Shown here: positions 16,360 to 24,616 of the stretch, piece after piece | How positions within the stretch are numbered: position 1 is the first letter of the stretch | Layout of the letters: each line of letters begins with the position of its first letter | Position numbers and translations under genes: made by a program | Notes under the pieces: model-generated | Told to the model about the DNA's origin: nothing | What the model saw: the letters and a program-made list of their open reading frames with translations, nothing else | Database searches by the model: none | DNA from: a virus | Length of the DNA: 39,462 bases | Reading direction: 5' to 3' (one strand) | IMG/VR virus record: IMGVR_UViG_3300031977_001241 | Coordinates: 1-39,462 of that record

Positions 16360-17229
16360 TTAAAAATCTCCTATGCTGGACATCAAGTTTTTCAACTTGT
16401 TTTTAATAAAGTAGTCTAGGAGTTTGGAACGATCATTAACAATCATGTCCTTCTCAAACTCCTCTAAAATCAATGATTCATATTCATCTGGAATCTTAGT
16501 CATATCAATCATCGTTTGGTTTCTTTCGAAGTTAACTTTCCACGCATCATTATACGGATCATCGATTACTTCTTCAACTCTTTTTTTGCTACAAGGCTTT
16601 TGTCTTTTACCATCGATCATAAAAGTATCATCATCTGAGAGAACATTTGGAATACCATCTGACGAGTCGCCTTTGATAATGTGTTCCATCAAAAAACGTT
16701 GAGGGTCATCACAAACTAGAAATTGTTTCTTCATCAAACTATACTGTTCGACGTTGTTATATCTTTGGAGTTGTTGGAAGTCTTTATCGTTTGAAACGAT
16801 GAGAATCTTTTCGCTCGTATGATATTTGCGTGATAGGACTGCAATAATATCATCTGCCTCAACTCTATCGACAGAGAGACATTTGTAGGGAAAAGTTTCT
16901 CTAACCTCATTTCGAATGATATTCATGACACCAAAGACATCAGACCAATCGATTGCAGATTTATCTTGATTCTTTTTGCGATTCGCCTTGTAGTATTCAA
17001 AGCAATCTTTTCTCCAGCAGTTTGAGGTATCATCACAAATTACTAGATCACCATAAGTGTCACCAAACTTAGTCTTAACCATGCGGTATGTGTTTAGCAC
17101 AAGGTGACGTATAAAGTTCTCATCAATTTTTTGCTCTTGTTTTGCTACAGAAAAAATGTTTGCGATGAGAACTTGACTATTATCAAGAAGAATAATTTTG
17201 TTGCCTCTTTCAGAAAGTATCACCACCAT
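16360..17229 (-). CDS. rnh: RNase H / 5'-3' flap exonuclease
   Basis: The protein has 289 residues from ATG 17229 (T4 RNase H has 305). It has the FEN-1/5'-nuclease pattern with acidic metal-binding clusters: IILLDNSQVLIA, LVICDDTSNCWRKDCFEYYK, VEADDIIAVLS, ILIVSNDKDFQQL and IKGDSSDGIPNV. The enzyme removes RNA primers and adjacent DNA on the lagging strand. The start aligns with T4 RNase H, and longer in-frame starts would run far into the upstream gene. It overlaps that gene by 20 nt and has no clear ribosome site, so coupled translation is likely. Confidence 0.92.
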   Translation of the reverse strand: MVVILSERGNKIILLDNSQVLIANIFSVAKQEQKIDENFIRHLVLNTYRMVKTKFGDTYGDLVICDDTSNCWRKDCFEYYKANRKKNQDKSAIDWSDVFGVMNIIRNEVRETFPYKCLSVDRVEADDIIAVLSRKYHTSEKILIVSNDKDFQQLQRYNNVEQYSLMKKQFLVCDDPQRFLMEHIIKGDSSDGIPNVLSDDDTFMIDGKRQKPCSKKRVEEVIDDPYNDAWKVNFERNQTMIDMTKIPDEYESLILEEFEKDMIVNDRSKLLDYFIKNKLKNLMSSIGDF

Positions 17230-17734
17230 CGATGGTTTTATTTGGGTTGTCAACAGGTTTCCATTTATTGTTTGGATGAGTAGATTCAGGCACATATCCT
17301 GAAACTCTACCTGTTGCGATGTAACTATTACCCTCATAGTATACCACATCACCAAGTGAATAGATAGTATATTGTCCAGATTCGTCAAACATTTTAAAAT
17401 CTCCAACAACGTTGAAGCGATCTCTGTTATTTACCTCTTGAGTAAATCTTCTTCTGCCTCTTCTATCCCTTCTTAATACTGATCTATTTCTGTATAACGA
17501 AGTTCTATTAGACTGCACTCTCTGTCTCTGATGTAATTGACTCATCAGATTATAAATCTGAATCGCCTCAAATTTATTGAATCCTTCTGGTATGATGTAG
17601 TTTTCAATAAATTGTTTCGCAGTTGCAGAATCTCTAACAGCGCCTACTTGTACCGCAACCATTTTGGAGTAAGCAGACTGCCATCCACCACCACCCCAAG
17701 CGTAAGTTAAAAGTTGTGATATGTCGTAAACCAT
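17210..17734 (-). CDS. Unknown protein with arginine-rich linker and CBM5/12-like C-terminus
   Basis: The protein has 174 residues. The N-terminal 70 or so residues are not recognised (MVYDISQLLTYAWGGGGWQ). Residues of roughly 70-100 are very arginine-rich (NRSVLRRDRRGRRRF). The C-terminal part (YSLGDVVYYEGNSYIATG, then NNKWKPVD) resembles carbohydrate-binding modules of the CBM5/12 type ('GdxVxYxGxxYxA...P....W'). Such modules are common on phage tail proteins. Its place among replication genes argues against a simple virion role. The start is a TAATG junction. Function unknown. Confidence 0.6.
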   Translation of the reverse strand: MVYDISQLLTYAWGGGGWQSAYSKMVAVQVGAVRDSATAKQFIENYIIPEGFNKFEAIQIYNLMSQLHQRQRVQSNRTSLYRNRSVLRRDRRGRRRFTQEVNNRDRFNVVGDFKMFDESGQYTIYSLGDVVYYEGNSYIATGRVSGYVPESTHPNNKWKPVDNPNKTIDGGDTF

Positions 17735-18075
17735 TACTTTTTCTTCTTATCGTTCGTAAGTTTATAAACTCTATAAATCTCATCAATATGTATGTGAGCA
17801 TGATCTCTCATGTGCATACGATCTTCTCTCTCACGGTTAGACATGTACCAAAACTTCTTATCTACAATAAATTCGTCGATAACATCTTTCTTCCAACGTA
17901 GTTGAATTCTAAGATCTGTTCCTTTTAAGAAGGATGACCATTTATCATGATCTCCTGCTGTTTTGTAAACTTTAACAACGAAGTTGGAGTCGAGACTTTC
18001 TAACGACTGTGTTAGATAAGTCTCATATGACTCCGACTTCATATTCTTATACTTAAGCGGTAGTAACTTCGGCAT
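17734..18075 (-). CDS. Conserved-type hypothetical protein
   Basis: The protein has 113 residues if started at ATG 18075, inside the 3' end of glutamine synthetase; ATG 18042 (102 residues) is also possible. An AGAGG lies close before the first start. It is mostly charged with a DEFIVDKKFWYMSNREREDR segment and a lysine run at the C-terminus. There is no signal peptide, membrane segment or recognisable domain. The stop overlaps the next start as TAATG. Tight coupling suggests a real gene; no function is proposed. Confidence 0.65.
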   Translation of the reverse strand: MPKLLPLKYKNMKSESYETYLTQSLESLDSNFVVKVYKTAGDHDKWSSFLKGTDLRIQLRWKKDVIDEFIVDKKFWYMSNREREDRMHMRDHAHIHIDEIYRVYKLTNDKKKK

Positions 18076-19147
18076 TTTCCTCTACCTTAATGGTGTTCAG
18101 AATTGCAGCGTAAGCAAGATATGGGTCCATATTTGCTGCTGGTCTACGATCTTCCAAGTAACCTGCACCGTCATTTTTCACTGTGACGGGTGGAATACGA
18201 ATTGATGCAGACCTATCACTGACTCCATATGAGAAGTCTTCAATGGAAGATGTTTCATGCTTTCCTGTCAATCTACGTTCATTACCCACACCATAATCAC
18301 TGCTTGACATGAGTTCACCATGACCGTCTGCTAATTTTTCGCAGATCGTGTTCATGAGATCCATATCACCAGATCTCATAGAATGTGTTGAAAAGTTAAT
18401 GTGCGCCCCCGATCCGTTCCAATCTCCTTCGACAGGCTTAGGATCATAGTTGATACCGATCCCTCGACTCTCTGCAACACGCTGTAAGATATAACGTGAT
18501 ATCCAAAGACTGTCAGCAGCATCAATCGCATCCATTGGACCTAATTGATATTCCCATTGAGACTTCATTACCTCAGCATTGTTTCCTTCGTAAAAAAGAC
18601 CAATTTGTGAACACGCTTGAGCATGTTGCTCTACCACGAAACGTAATGGAGTTAAGTCACCACCAACACCGCAATAATAATCTCCTTGAGGTGCTGGATA
18701 TTCACCATGCTCACCCCACTCAGCAGGCCAGTTTTCTTTTGGATTCCATAAGACATATTCCTGCTCAACTGAGAAAATTGTCTTATCAGATTCTTTGTTA
18801 TTCGAAAAAGCGTCTCGTAAAATTGCACGATTGTTTGTTGCGTGAGGGTTACCATCCATATCATAAACTTCACACAATACAATGAATGATGGAATGGGTG
18901 ACTGAGGAGGAACGAATGGATTCTTAAAAACCTTCACAGGTTTCAGAGAAAGATCGCTATTTTCAGTCACCGCTTGATTGGTGCTTGATCCATCATAAGA
19001 CCACTCAGGTGCATGTTCAATGATGTTATCGATAGTCGGTGGAATCTGCGGATTTTCTGAGGGAATATTTACGTTCCGAGTTTTGGAGCGAATACCCACT
19101 GGTTCACAACCGTCCAACCAAACATACTCTAATTTTACTTGTCTCAT
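18053..19147 (-). CDS. glnII: Glutamine synthetase type II (eukaryote-type GSII)
   Basis: The protein has 364 residues, the usual GSII length and well short of bacterial GSI (about 470) or GSIII (about 700). All diagnostic blocks are present: EWSYDGSSTNQA (48-59), the metal-binding EQEYVLW (129-135), PAPQGDYYCGVGG (151-163), AEVMKSQWEYQLGP (191-204), GDWNGSGAHINFST (241-254), GNERRLTGKHE (288-298) and GYLEDRRPAANMDPY (329-343). The enzyme makes glutamine from glutamate, ammonia and ATP. The start is ATG 19147 in an ATGA overlap with the methyltransferase, after AGAAAGG. The frame is intact and all visible catalytic residues are kept, so activity is likely. Confidence 0.95.
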   Translation of the reverse strand: MRQVKLEYVWLDGCEPVGIRSKTRNVNIPSENPQIPPTIDNIIEHAPEWSYDGSSTNQAVTENSDLSLKPVKVFKNPFVPPQSPIPSFIVLCEVYDMDGNPHATNNRAILRDAFSNNKESDKTIFSVEQEYVLWNPKENWPAEWGEHGEYPAPQGDYYCGVGGDLTPLRFVVEQHAQACSQIGLFYEGNNAEVMKSQWEYQLGPMDAIDAADSLWISRYILQRVAESRGIGINYDPKPVEGDWNGSGAHINFSTHSMRSGDMDLMNTICEKLADGHGELMSSSDYGVGNERRLTGKHETSSIEDFSYGVSDRSASIRIPPVTVKNDGAGYLEDRRPAANMDPYLAYAAILNTIKVEENAEVTTA

Positions 19148-20730
19148 AAACAACCTTTCTTAAAAACGAGAACTGGTTCATATTTTACATACGTTCCATT
19201 TATTTTGCAATAGTTTTTACACTTAGGTTTTCCATTTTCGTCCAACCTATTTTGACCAGGCATTCCTTCGAGTGCCATCTTCAAAGTATATTTATACTCG
19301 ACACCCATAGATTCAAGTATATCAATACTATCTTTTTCTAAAGGCAGATATTTTTCTCCAACCTTAACATCAGCGATGTTCCACAATAAGTAACGGTTAG
19401 GCTTTAACCAAGTCACCGCTGTTTCTAAGGTCGGACGAAGAAAACCATCTCTCCACGATTCATATGATGAACCAAACTTTTTGTAACTTTGGTTTTCGTT
19501 TTCGCTGTATGCTTCACGATTAAAGTAGGGTGGGGATGTAAAAATAAGATCTATATCACCTTTATGTTTCTGAAACCCCAAATCGTGTTGGATTACCTCT
19601 GACCCCAAACAATAGATTTCATAAGTGTTAACAGGTCCGCAAAAAAATGTGTTTCCTCTATTGGTTTTGGTGTTGTAGAACTCAGCGATATCGGAGTATC
19701 TGTTGGTGCTGTCTGGAGAAAAGTTATCAACGTTAGGGTCAGTGCCGATGTAATGAATACTTCTGTCATCACGAACGGACATCGCTCCAAGAATCCTACC
19801 TCCCCAACCAGCGGACGGGTCATAAATTTTAATAACGTCCTGATCTTTGATATCATCTGTAAACCTTTCATATAGATACTTCGCTGTCATGGGTGGGAAG
19901 TTAACTGCTGGTTGAATATAACCAATACGAAACGCTGCAAATCCTTTTGGAAACACTCTGTTTCCCTCTTTGTATATGCGAACGTTATACACCTTATCAT
20001 CAGGCATATTATCTATATCAAATGTAGAGTAATGACGATACTCTAATCTTCCATTTCTTTGTAATTCTAAAACTTGATCTTTCGTTAAAGAAAGTGTGTT
20101 TGACTGGTCTACTTGATTATACCCAGTATTCATCCCTTCTTTGATTGCAACCTGTTCTAGAAAAAAGTTGTAACCATTGAAGATGATGCTCTGGTTATCG
20201 TAGAAAGTATTGACGAATGTGATACCGTCATCAACTGAGACTAACGCTGGTTTCACATTATTTTTGAAACAGGTGAGAGCGTGTAGATACATGGAGTCTC
20301 TGCGAAAGTGTCTCATGCATCCCTTAAACATTTTCTCCTCAAATCTATCCAACGCAAAAAGATCATAGATTGAATAACCATTATCTCTTTCTGTGTAATT
20401 GATTCTAGTTTTATACATGTTCGCAAACCACTGATCTGCCTCTGCACCTAATCTACTTTTATTGACAATGACATCATCAGGGATGTCAGACAATTCGTCA
20501 GAGTGTGTGAACTCGTGTATGGGATATGAGATCATTTTATTAAACTGATCTATGATTTCATCTTCAGTTTTTCCTTGTCTCGGTGGGACGTTTTGCTCAT
20601 CCCAAATATCAATCACAAGTTTTCTCATCTTTGAAACCCAAGATCGAAACTCATCTGGAGTCATGCACAGTAAGTCCTCGAACTTACAGTTAATATCAGA
20701 GTCTATGAGACTAGTGTTTTTCTCATACAT
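19144..20730 (-). CDS. DNA methyltransferase (TSPPY type, N4-C or N6-A)
   Basis: The protein has 528 residues. The SAM-binding motif DPSAGWGGR is at residues 304-312 and the catalytic TSPPYF at 398-403, followed by YRYLLWNIADVKVG-like strands. This is the order and sequence of amino-methyltransferases acting on exocyclic N4 of cytosine or N6 of adenine. The N-terminal 280 residues are not recognised and are larger than in simple phage orphan enzymes, so they may hold target recognition or another function. It starts with TAATG at the gp46 stop and ends with ATGA into GSII. No restriction enzyme is adjacent, so protection of phage DNA is the likeliest role. Confidence 0.8.
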   Translation of the reverse strand: MYEKNTSLIDSDINCKFEDLLCMTPDEFRSWVSKMRKLVIDIWDEQNVPPRQGKTEDEIIDQFNKMISYPIHEFTHSDELSDIPDDVIVNKSRLGAEADQWFANMYKTRINYTERDNGYSIYDLFALDRFEEKMFKGCMRHFRRDSMYLHALTCFKNNVKPALVSVDDGITFVNTFYDNQSIIFNGYNFFLEQVAIKEGMNTGYNQVDQSNTLSLTKDQVLELQRNGRLEYRHYSTFDIDNMPDDKVYNVRIYKEGNRVFPKGFAAFRIGYIQPAVNFPPMTAKYLYERFTDDIKDQDVIKIYDPSAGWGGRILGAMSVRDDRSIHYIGTDPNVDNFSPDSTNRYSDIAEFYNTKTNRGNTFFCGPVNTYEIYCLGSEVIQHDLGFQKHKGDIDLIFTSPPYFNREAYSENENQSYKKFGSSYESWRDGFLRPTLETAVTWLKPNRYLLWNIADVKVGEKYLPLEKDSIDILESMGVEYKYTLKMALEGMPGQNRLDENGKPKCKNYCKINGTYVKYEPVLVFKKGCL

Positions 20731-22445
20731 TACTTGATCCTACTAAAGTTGTTCTTTTTCATAAACACAAAGTGGTTGTGGAACTTATCAGCAAGATGAT
20801 CCGTCTTGTGACTAATCACAAAGATATTTGAATTACCGCTAGTGAATGTCTTAAGTAGTTTCATAAACTCTTCGGTTCCCGCTGCATCGAGACTTGAATC
20901 AAAAACCTCATCGAGAATCAACAAGTTACAACTTACGCTGTTTTTCAGTTTAGCAACTTCTCTCCATGCAAACAGAAGAGCAAGATCAATACGAAGTCTT
21001 TCACCCTCACTTAGATTGTAGTATGAGAAGTCATCACGGTATCTGCTTTTGATTTCTTCATTAAAGTTTTCATCGAGTGTAAACTTGCAAAAGAAGTCCA
21101 TCGCCTTCAAATACTTATTGATTAAATTATTCATGACAGGGAGATACTGTTTAATAATTCTTGCTTTGATGCCTGTATCTTTTAGCAGACTTTGAATAAT
21201 CTCAAGATGATTTTCATCAACAATAAATCTTTCTTTTTCTTTTGTTTGTTCCATGCCCTCATGAATCAACTTCTTCATTTCTACAATATCATCATCAAGT
21301 GTGTTCTCTTGACTCTGGTTTTGCTGTTTTCTCTTGAGCATCCCATCGATGTATGTTTGACAAGAATCTATCTTCGCCTGTTCGTATTGTTTCTCACCCA
21401 AGATTTGATTGATCGTTTGTTGTATTTCATCCTGATCATCTAGCCTCTTTTTTGTTTCGTCCATCTTCACTATCAACTTTTGTAGATTGTCTTCGTGTTC
21501 AGACTGTTTTGTTTTTTGGTTTGTAACAATCTGACACTTATGATCAACGCCTATATCTTGTCGGCACACTGGACATTGATCGTTCTGTGAAAAGAAGTCC
21601 ATATCCTTTTTGATATCGGAGAGTTTAGAGTTTATCTCTCGTCTTTCGAGTGACAGGTCGGACAAACTATTTTTATTTACGTCATGATCAACCAACTCAC
21701 CAATCAGATCTAGGTGCTTGTCCTCTAGATCTTTTATCCTATTTTTTGCGTCCTCTATTTCTTGTTTCTTTTGATCAATCTCGTCATCGATACTATCGAG
21801 ATTACTTTTTGCTTGGTCTTTGATCTTATCAATATATTCTTTTTTAGTTTCGATCTTTGTCTTTAGCATATCGATACTATTTTCTTTGTCCTTAATAATC
21901 TCACGAACAGCAGAAACCTTACCCTTCACCATGATGTTCATGATGGTAAATATATTAATATCCAACAAGTTTTCAACGATGTCTCTTCTATCTGTCGCAG
22001 ACAACTGCATGAAGGGAACATAGTTTGATGATCCCAAAACAACAATCTGACAGAAGGACTTGTAAGACATTTTAAGAATCTGTTCCTCTAGGATTCTCTG
22101 ATAGTCTTTTGCTTTAGCCTCTTGTGGTAGCAACTCTCCGTCAACATAGATGTCGAACACTTTTGGTTTCTGTCCTCGACGAACAAGATATGACTTAGGA
22201 CCAATAGAAAATTCTATCTCAACCACAGAGTCCTTTTCATTAATACTATTCACAAGTGTAGAAACGGTGATACCACGAAATGATTTACCAAACAAAGAGT
22301 ATGTCAATGCATCCAGAATCGTAGACTTACCAGCACCGTTCTCTCCCGTTATAAGGGTAAGACCGTGACGACACAAATCAACTTCTGTGAATGCATTTCC
22401 CGTTGAAAGAAAGTTCTTCCATCGAATCTTTGTAAATTTAATCAT
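20730..22445 (-). CDS. gp46: Recombination endonuclease subunit gp46 (Rad50/SbcC-like)
   Basis: The protein has 571 residues (T4 gp46 has 560). It shows Walker A GENGAGKST (34-42), a long coiled coil broken by the zinc-hook CPVC at 291-294, the ABC signature LSEGERLRIDLALLF, Walker B LLILDEVFDSSLD and the H-loop VISHK. With gp47 it resects DNA ends for recombination-dependent replication. The ATG overlaps the preceding stop as ATGA. Confidence 0.96.
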   Translation of the reverse strand: MIKFTKIRWKNFLSTGNAFTEVDLCRHGLTLITGENGAGKSTILDALTYSLFGKSFRGITVSTLVNSINEKDSVVEIEFSIGPKSYLVRRGQKPKVFDIYVDGELLPQEAKAKDYQRILEEQILKMSYKSFCQIVVLGSSNYVPFMQLSATDRRDIVENLLDINIFTIMNIMVKGKVSAVREIIKDKENSIDMLKTKIETKKEYIDKIKDQAKSNLDSIDDEIDQKKQEIEDAKNRIKDLEDKHLDLIGELVDHDVNKNSLSDLSLERREINSKLSDIKKDMDFFSQNDQCPVCRQDIGVDHKCQIVTNQKTKQSEHEDNLQKLIVKMDETKKRLDDQDEIQQTINQILGEKQYEQAKIDSCQTYIDGMLKRKQQNQSQENTLDDDIVEMKKLIHEGMEQTKEKERFIVDENHLEIIQSLLKDTGIKARIIKQYLPVMNNLINKYLKAMDFFCKFTLDENFNEEIKSRYRDDFSYYNLSEGERLRIDLALLFAWREVAKLKNSVSCNLLILDEVFDSSLDAAGTEEFMKLLKTFTSGNSNIFVISHKTDHLADKFHNHFVFMKKNNFSRIK

Positions 22446-22999
22446 ACTGTAACGCTAACTCCGTTCCACCAATGTGGAGTGGTTGTTTTCCATTTTGCAA
22501 AATACGCTTTCTCTCCATGATAATAATTACGATACGCTTGAACCGCATCACCCACAACCTTATATTGTTCAGGCATCGCTTGAGCAAACTCTGTCTGATG
22601 AATAGACAAAAGGTTATCGGGGTATGTATCAAGGAAGTACCGACACATAGATTCGCATGAATGTTTTTTCTCATAGCGTGTTGTGTATTCTTCGGTCAAC
22701 GCAACAGCGTGTCTCGCTAACCATCGGTAGTTTTCTTTTGATTGCATAATCCACTGTGTGCAGGGATGACCAACAAACGATGCTTTCCACAGTAGACCTT
22801 CTCTTGGTTCTTCTAGTCTCCATCGTTTTATACGACGAGGTTTTGCACCCTTCGACAAGTCTGTATATTCCTGCCCATCAAGAACACGATGTGCAGATGA
22901 CAACATCTGACATGACTCCACAATCATCTTAACGACATGCTTATCACATGAGTATTCCGCAGCCTTGATTGGATCATTATCTAAAACAAAAATGTTCAC
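22442..22999 (-). CDS. Conserved phage protein of the 'MNIFVLDxDP' family
   Basis: The protein has 185 residues and starts at GTG 22999 in a GTGA junction with gp47. Marine phages often carry this family; its marks here are NIFVLDNDPIKAAEYSCDKH, VVKMIVESCQML, GHPCTQWIMQSKENYRWL and a C-terminal YFAKWKTTTPHWW. It is sometimes annotated as a pyrimidine-dimer glycosylase, but I see no likeness to T4 DenV and do not assign that activity. Conserved His/Cys/Asp residues near the start suggest an enzyme. It lies between gp47 and gp46, so a DNA-related role is possible. Confidence 0.75.
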   Translation of the reverse strand: MNIFVLDNDPIKAAEYSCDKHVVKMIVESCQMLSSAHRVLDGQEYTDLSKGAKPRRIKRWRLEEPREGLLWKASFVGHPCTQWIMQSKENYRWLARHAVALTEEYTTRYEKKHSCESMCRYFLDTYPDNLLSIHQTEFAQAMPEQYKVVGDAVQAYRNYYHGEKAYFAKWKTTTPHWWNGVSVTV

Positions 23000-24027
23000 A
23001 GTGTTAAACTCTCCATATACAAATCACGAATCATTTTCTTGATTTTCTCTTTGTCGCCTTCGCACTTGAGAGAATCAACTTCATCTTGAATTAGTGTCAG
23101 TGTATCTTTTTTCATATCGATGTCAACCTTTTCTTGTTCAAGATCCTCTTCTTCGACAATCGTAAGGTTTGCGACTTGGGCGGTATACAGCCCTTCTAAG
23201 AACTTATCAAACTTAACTGGATCTTTCTTGCTCGATACAAATACCTTAACATATCGGTTTTCGTAACTAGAATAGAAAGACTCGCTGTAGGCTTTATCGT
23301 CCTCATACTTTAGTTTATGAAACATTCGACTTGGATTTTCGATGTATTCAAGTTCTCTTGTTTCTGTGTCTAGAACGTGAAAGCCTTTTGGTTCACCGTG
23401 ATCCGAGAATGTTATCTCGTAGTGAGTTCCAAGATAGTGTATATTGTCTCGACTTTGTTTACAGTGAAAGTGACCACTCAACACTTTCTCAAAACGCTTG
23501 AATAGTTGTGGGGACATTCCGCCTCTATGCTTTACGCCTCTTAAAACCTCATATCCGTCCAACTCCAAATGACCAACTAGTATCGGAGCATCCACTGTTT
23601 TGATGTAGTCTGTAAACTCCTCTGCGTTTTCTTTATTTACCCACGGTAACATGGCGATTCGTAACCCGTCAAACTCCAGTGTTTTAGGCTTCTCGTATAT
23701 GTTAAAGTCCTCGTAGAATAACTCACGCATCGAATTGATTCGGTTTGTATTTCTATAATACACATCATGATTACCTAAGATACAATGCAAATCAATGTTG
23801 CGATTTTTTAGAGGCTTTATAAAATGTTCTCGGACATGATTAAGAACGTTGAAGTTTACAAACTTTCGACGATCCATAAGATCACCAGCATGAAGAACTG
23901 TGGTGATGTTGTTCGCATCTAAGTAAGGGAAAAATGTATCGTTGAAAAACTCAGTAAAATAGTCAAGGAATAACTGAGAGTCTCCTCTCGCTCCCCAATG
24001 CGTGTCACTCAGTAGTGCTATTTTCAT
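22996..24027 (-). CDS. gp47: Recombination endonuclease subunit gp47 (Mre11/SbcD-like)
   Basis: The protein has 343 residues (T4 gp47 has 339). The calcineurin-like phosphoesterase motifs are complete: LLSDTHWGARGD (DxH), LHAGDLMDRRK (GDxxD), LGNHDVYY (GNHD), VGHLELDG and SGHFHCKQ (GHxH). It is the nuclease partner of gp46. It overlaps gp55 by 23 nt. The C-terminal 60 residues are acidic and helical and probably bind the gp46 coiled-coil base. Confidence 0.96.
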   Translation of the reverse strand: MKIALLSDTHWGARGDSQLFLDYFTEFFNDTFFPYLDANNITTVLHAGDLMDRRKFVNFNVLNHVREHFIKPLKNRNIDLHCILGNHDVYYRNTNRINSMRELFYEDFNIYEKPKTLEFDGLRIAMLPWVNKENAEEFTDYIKTVDAPILVGHLELDGYEVLRGVKHRGGMSPQLFKRFEKVLSGHFHCKQSRDNIHYLGTHYEITFSDHGEPKGFHVLDTETRELEYIENPSRMFHKLKYEDDKAYSESFYSSYENRYVKVFVSSKKDPVKFDKFLEGLYTAQVANLTIVEEEDLEQEKVDIDMKKDTLTLIQDEVDSLKCEGDKEKIKKMIRDLYMESLTL

Positions 24028-24535
24028 CTGCGTCCTTTTTCTTCTTTTTCTTCTTAGGTGTAAATCGTTCTATGTCAGAATCGGTTAGATTAAAATGCTG
24101 TTCAAGGCTTTTATCTTCAAAGTAATTTTCGGAATAATACTTTCGTAAAGATCCCTCTGAGTCTTCCATCTGAATTGTTTTAAACTTGATATAGTTTTGT
24201 TTCTTTTCTCTTTCGATTCTTCTCAGAAAAGCATAATACACAATCTGAGTAAAATATGAAAATGGATTTTTAGATTTTTCAGGGTTGAAGTTATGAGCGT
24301 ACATCAGACAGTTTTCAATACCATCGCCGATCATCTCATCCTTAAATGGATAGTTCATGAAGTTTGGTTTGTATGACAAGTGTTCCGCAATATCCAAAAA
24401 ACATTTACCAATATACTCAGTCACTGGTGGTCTTGGTTCCCCCATAGACTCTGCTTCTGTAATGTTGTCTTTCCACTCACACATCGCTTTGAAAAACTCT
24501 TTGTTATCGATGTATTGATTTTTTTTGCTGCTCAT
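24005..24535 (-). CDS. gp55: Late-transcription sigma factor gp55
   Basis: The protein has 176 residues (T4 gp55 has 185). It resembles a minimal sigma70 region 2: MIGDGIENCLMYAHNFNPEK and NPFSYFTQIVYYAFLRRIER are the conserved core-binding and promoter-melting helices. It directs host RNA polymerase to TATAAATA late promoters, several of which are visible before the capsid and tail genes here. A good ribosome site (AAGGA) precedes the ATG, and a sigma70-like promoter lies upstream, fitting early expression. The C-terminus has a run of seven lysines. Confidence 0.93.
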   Translation of the reverse strand: MSSKKNQYIDNKEFFKAMCEWKDNITEAESMGEPRPPVTEYIGKCFLDIAEHLSYKPNFMNYPFKDEMIGDGIENCLMYAHNFNPEKSKNPFSYFTQIVYYAFLRRIEREKKQNYIKFKTIQMEDSEGSLRKYYSENYFEDKSLEQHFNLTDSDIERFTPKKKKKKKDADENSTTE

Positions 24536-24557
24536 ATTTTTTTGTCCTTTTTATTCT

Positions 24558-24567
24558 TGACATGTCA
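24558..24567. repeat. Perfect 10-bp palindrome TGACATGTCA near the gp55 start site
   Basis: TGACATGTCA reads the same on both strands and lies just downstream of the -10 of the gp55 promoter. The wider arms CTTGACA (24556-24562) and TGTCAAG (24593-24599) form an inverted repeat enclosing the -10. This could be an operator or an RNA hairpin. Confidence 0.45.
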
Positions 24568-24570
24568 CAC

Positions 24571-24598
24571 ATCATATCACTAGACTTAATCTTGTCAA
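24571..24598 (-). promoter_or_regulatory. Sigma70-like promoter of gp55
   Basis: On the minus strand a consensus TTGACA (24598-24593), a 16-nt spacer and TATGAT (24576-24571) lie about 36 nt before the gp55 ATG. This is the best host-type promoter in the window and suggests early gp55 expression. Confidence 0.7.
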
Positions 24599-24616
24599 GG
24601 GGAAAGGGGGGTACAA

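Noticed and set aside
22442-22999. Annotating this gene as DenV-type pyrimidine-dimer glycosylase
   Set aside because: The family is sometimes labelled so, but no DenV motif is visible; left as a conserved protein.
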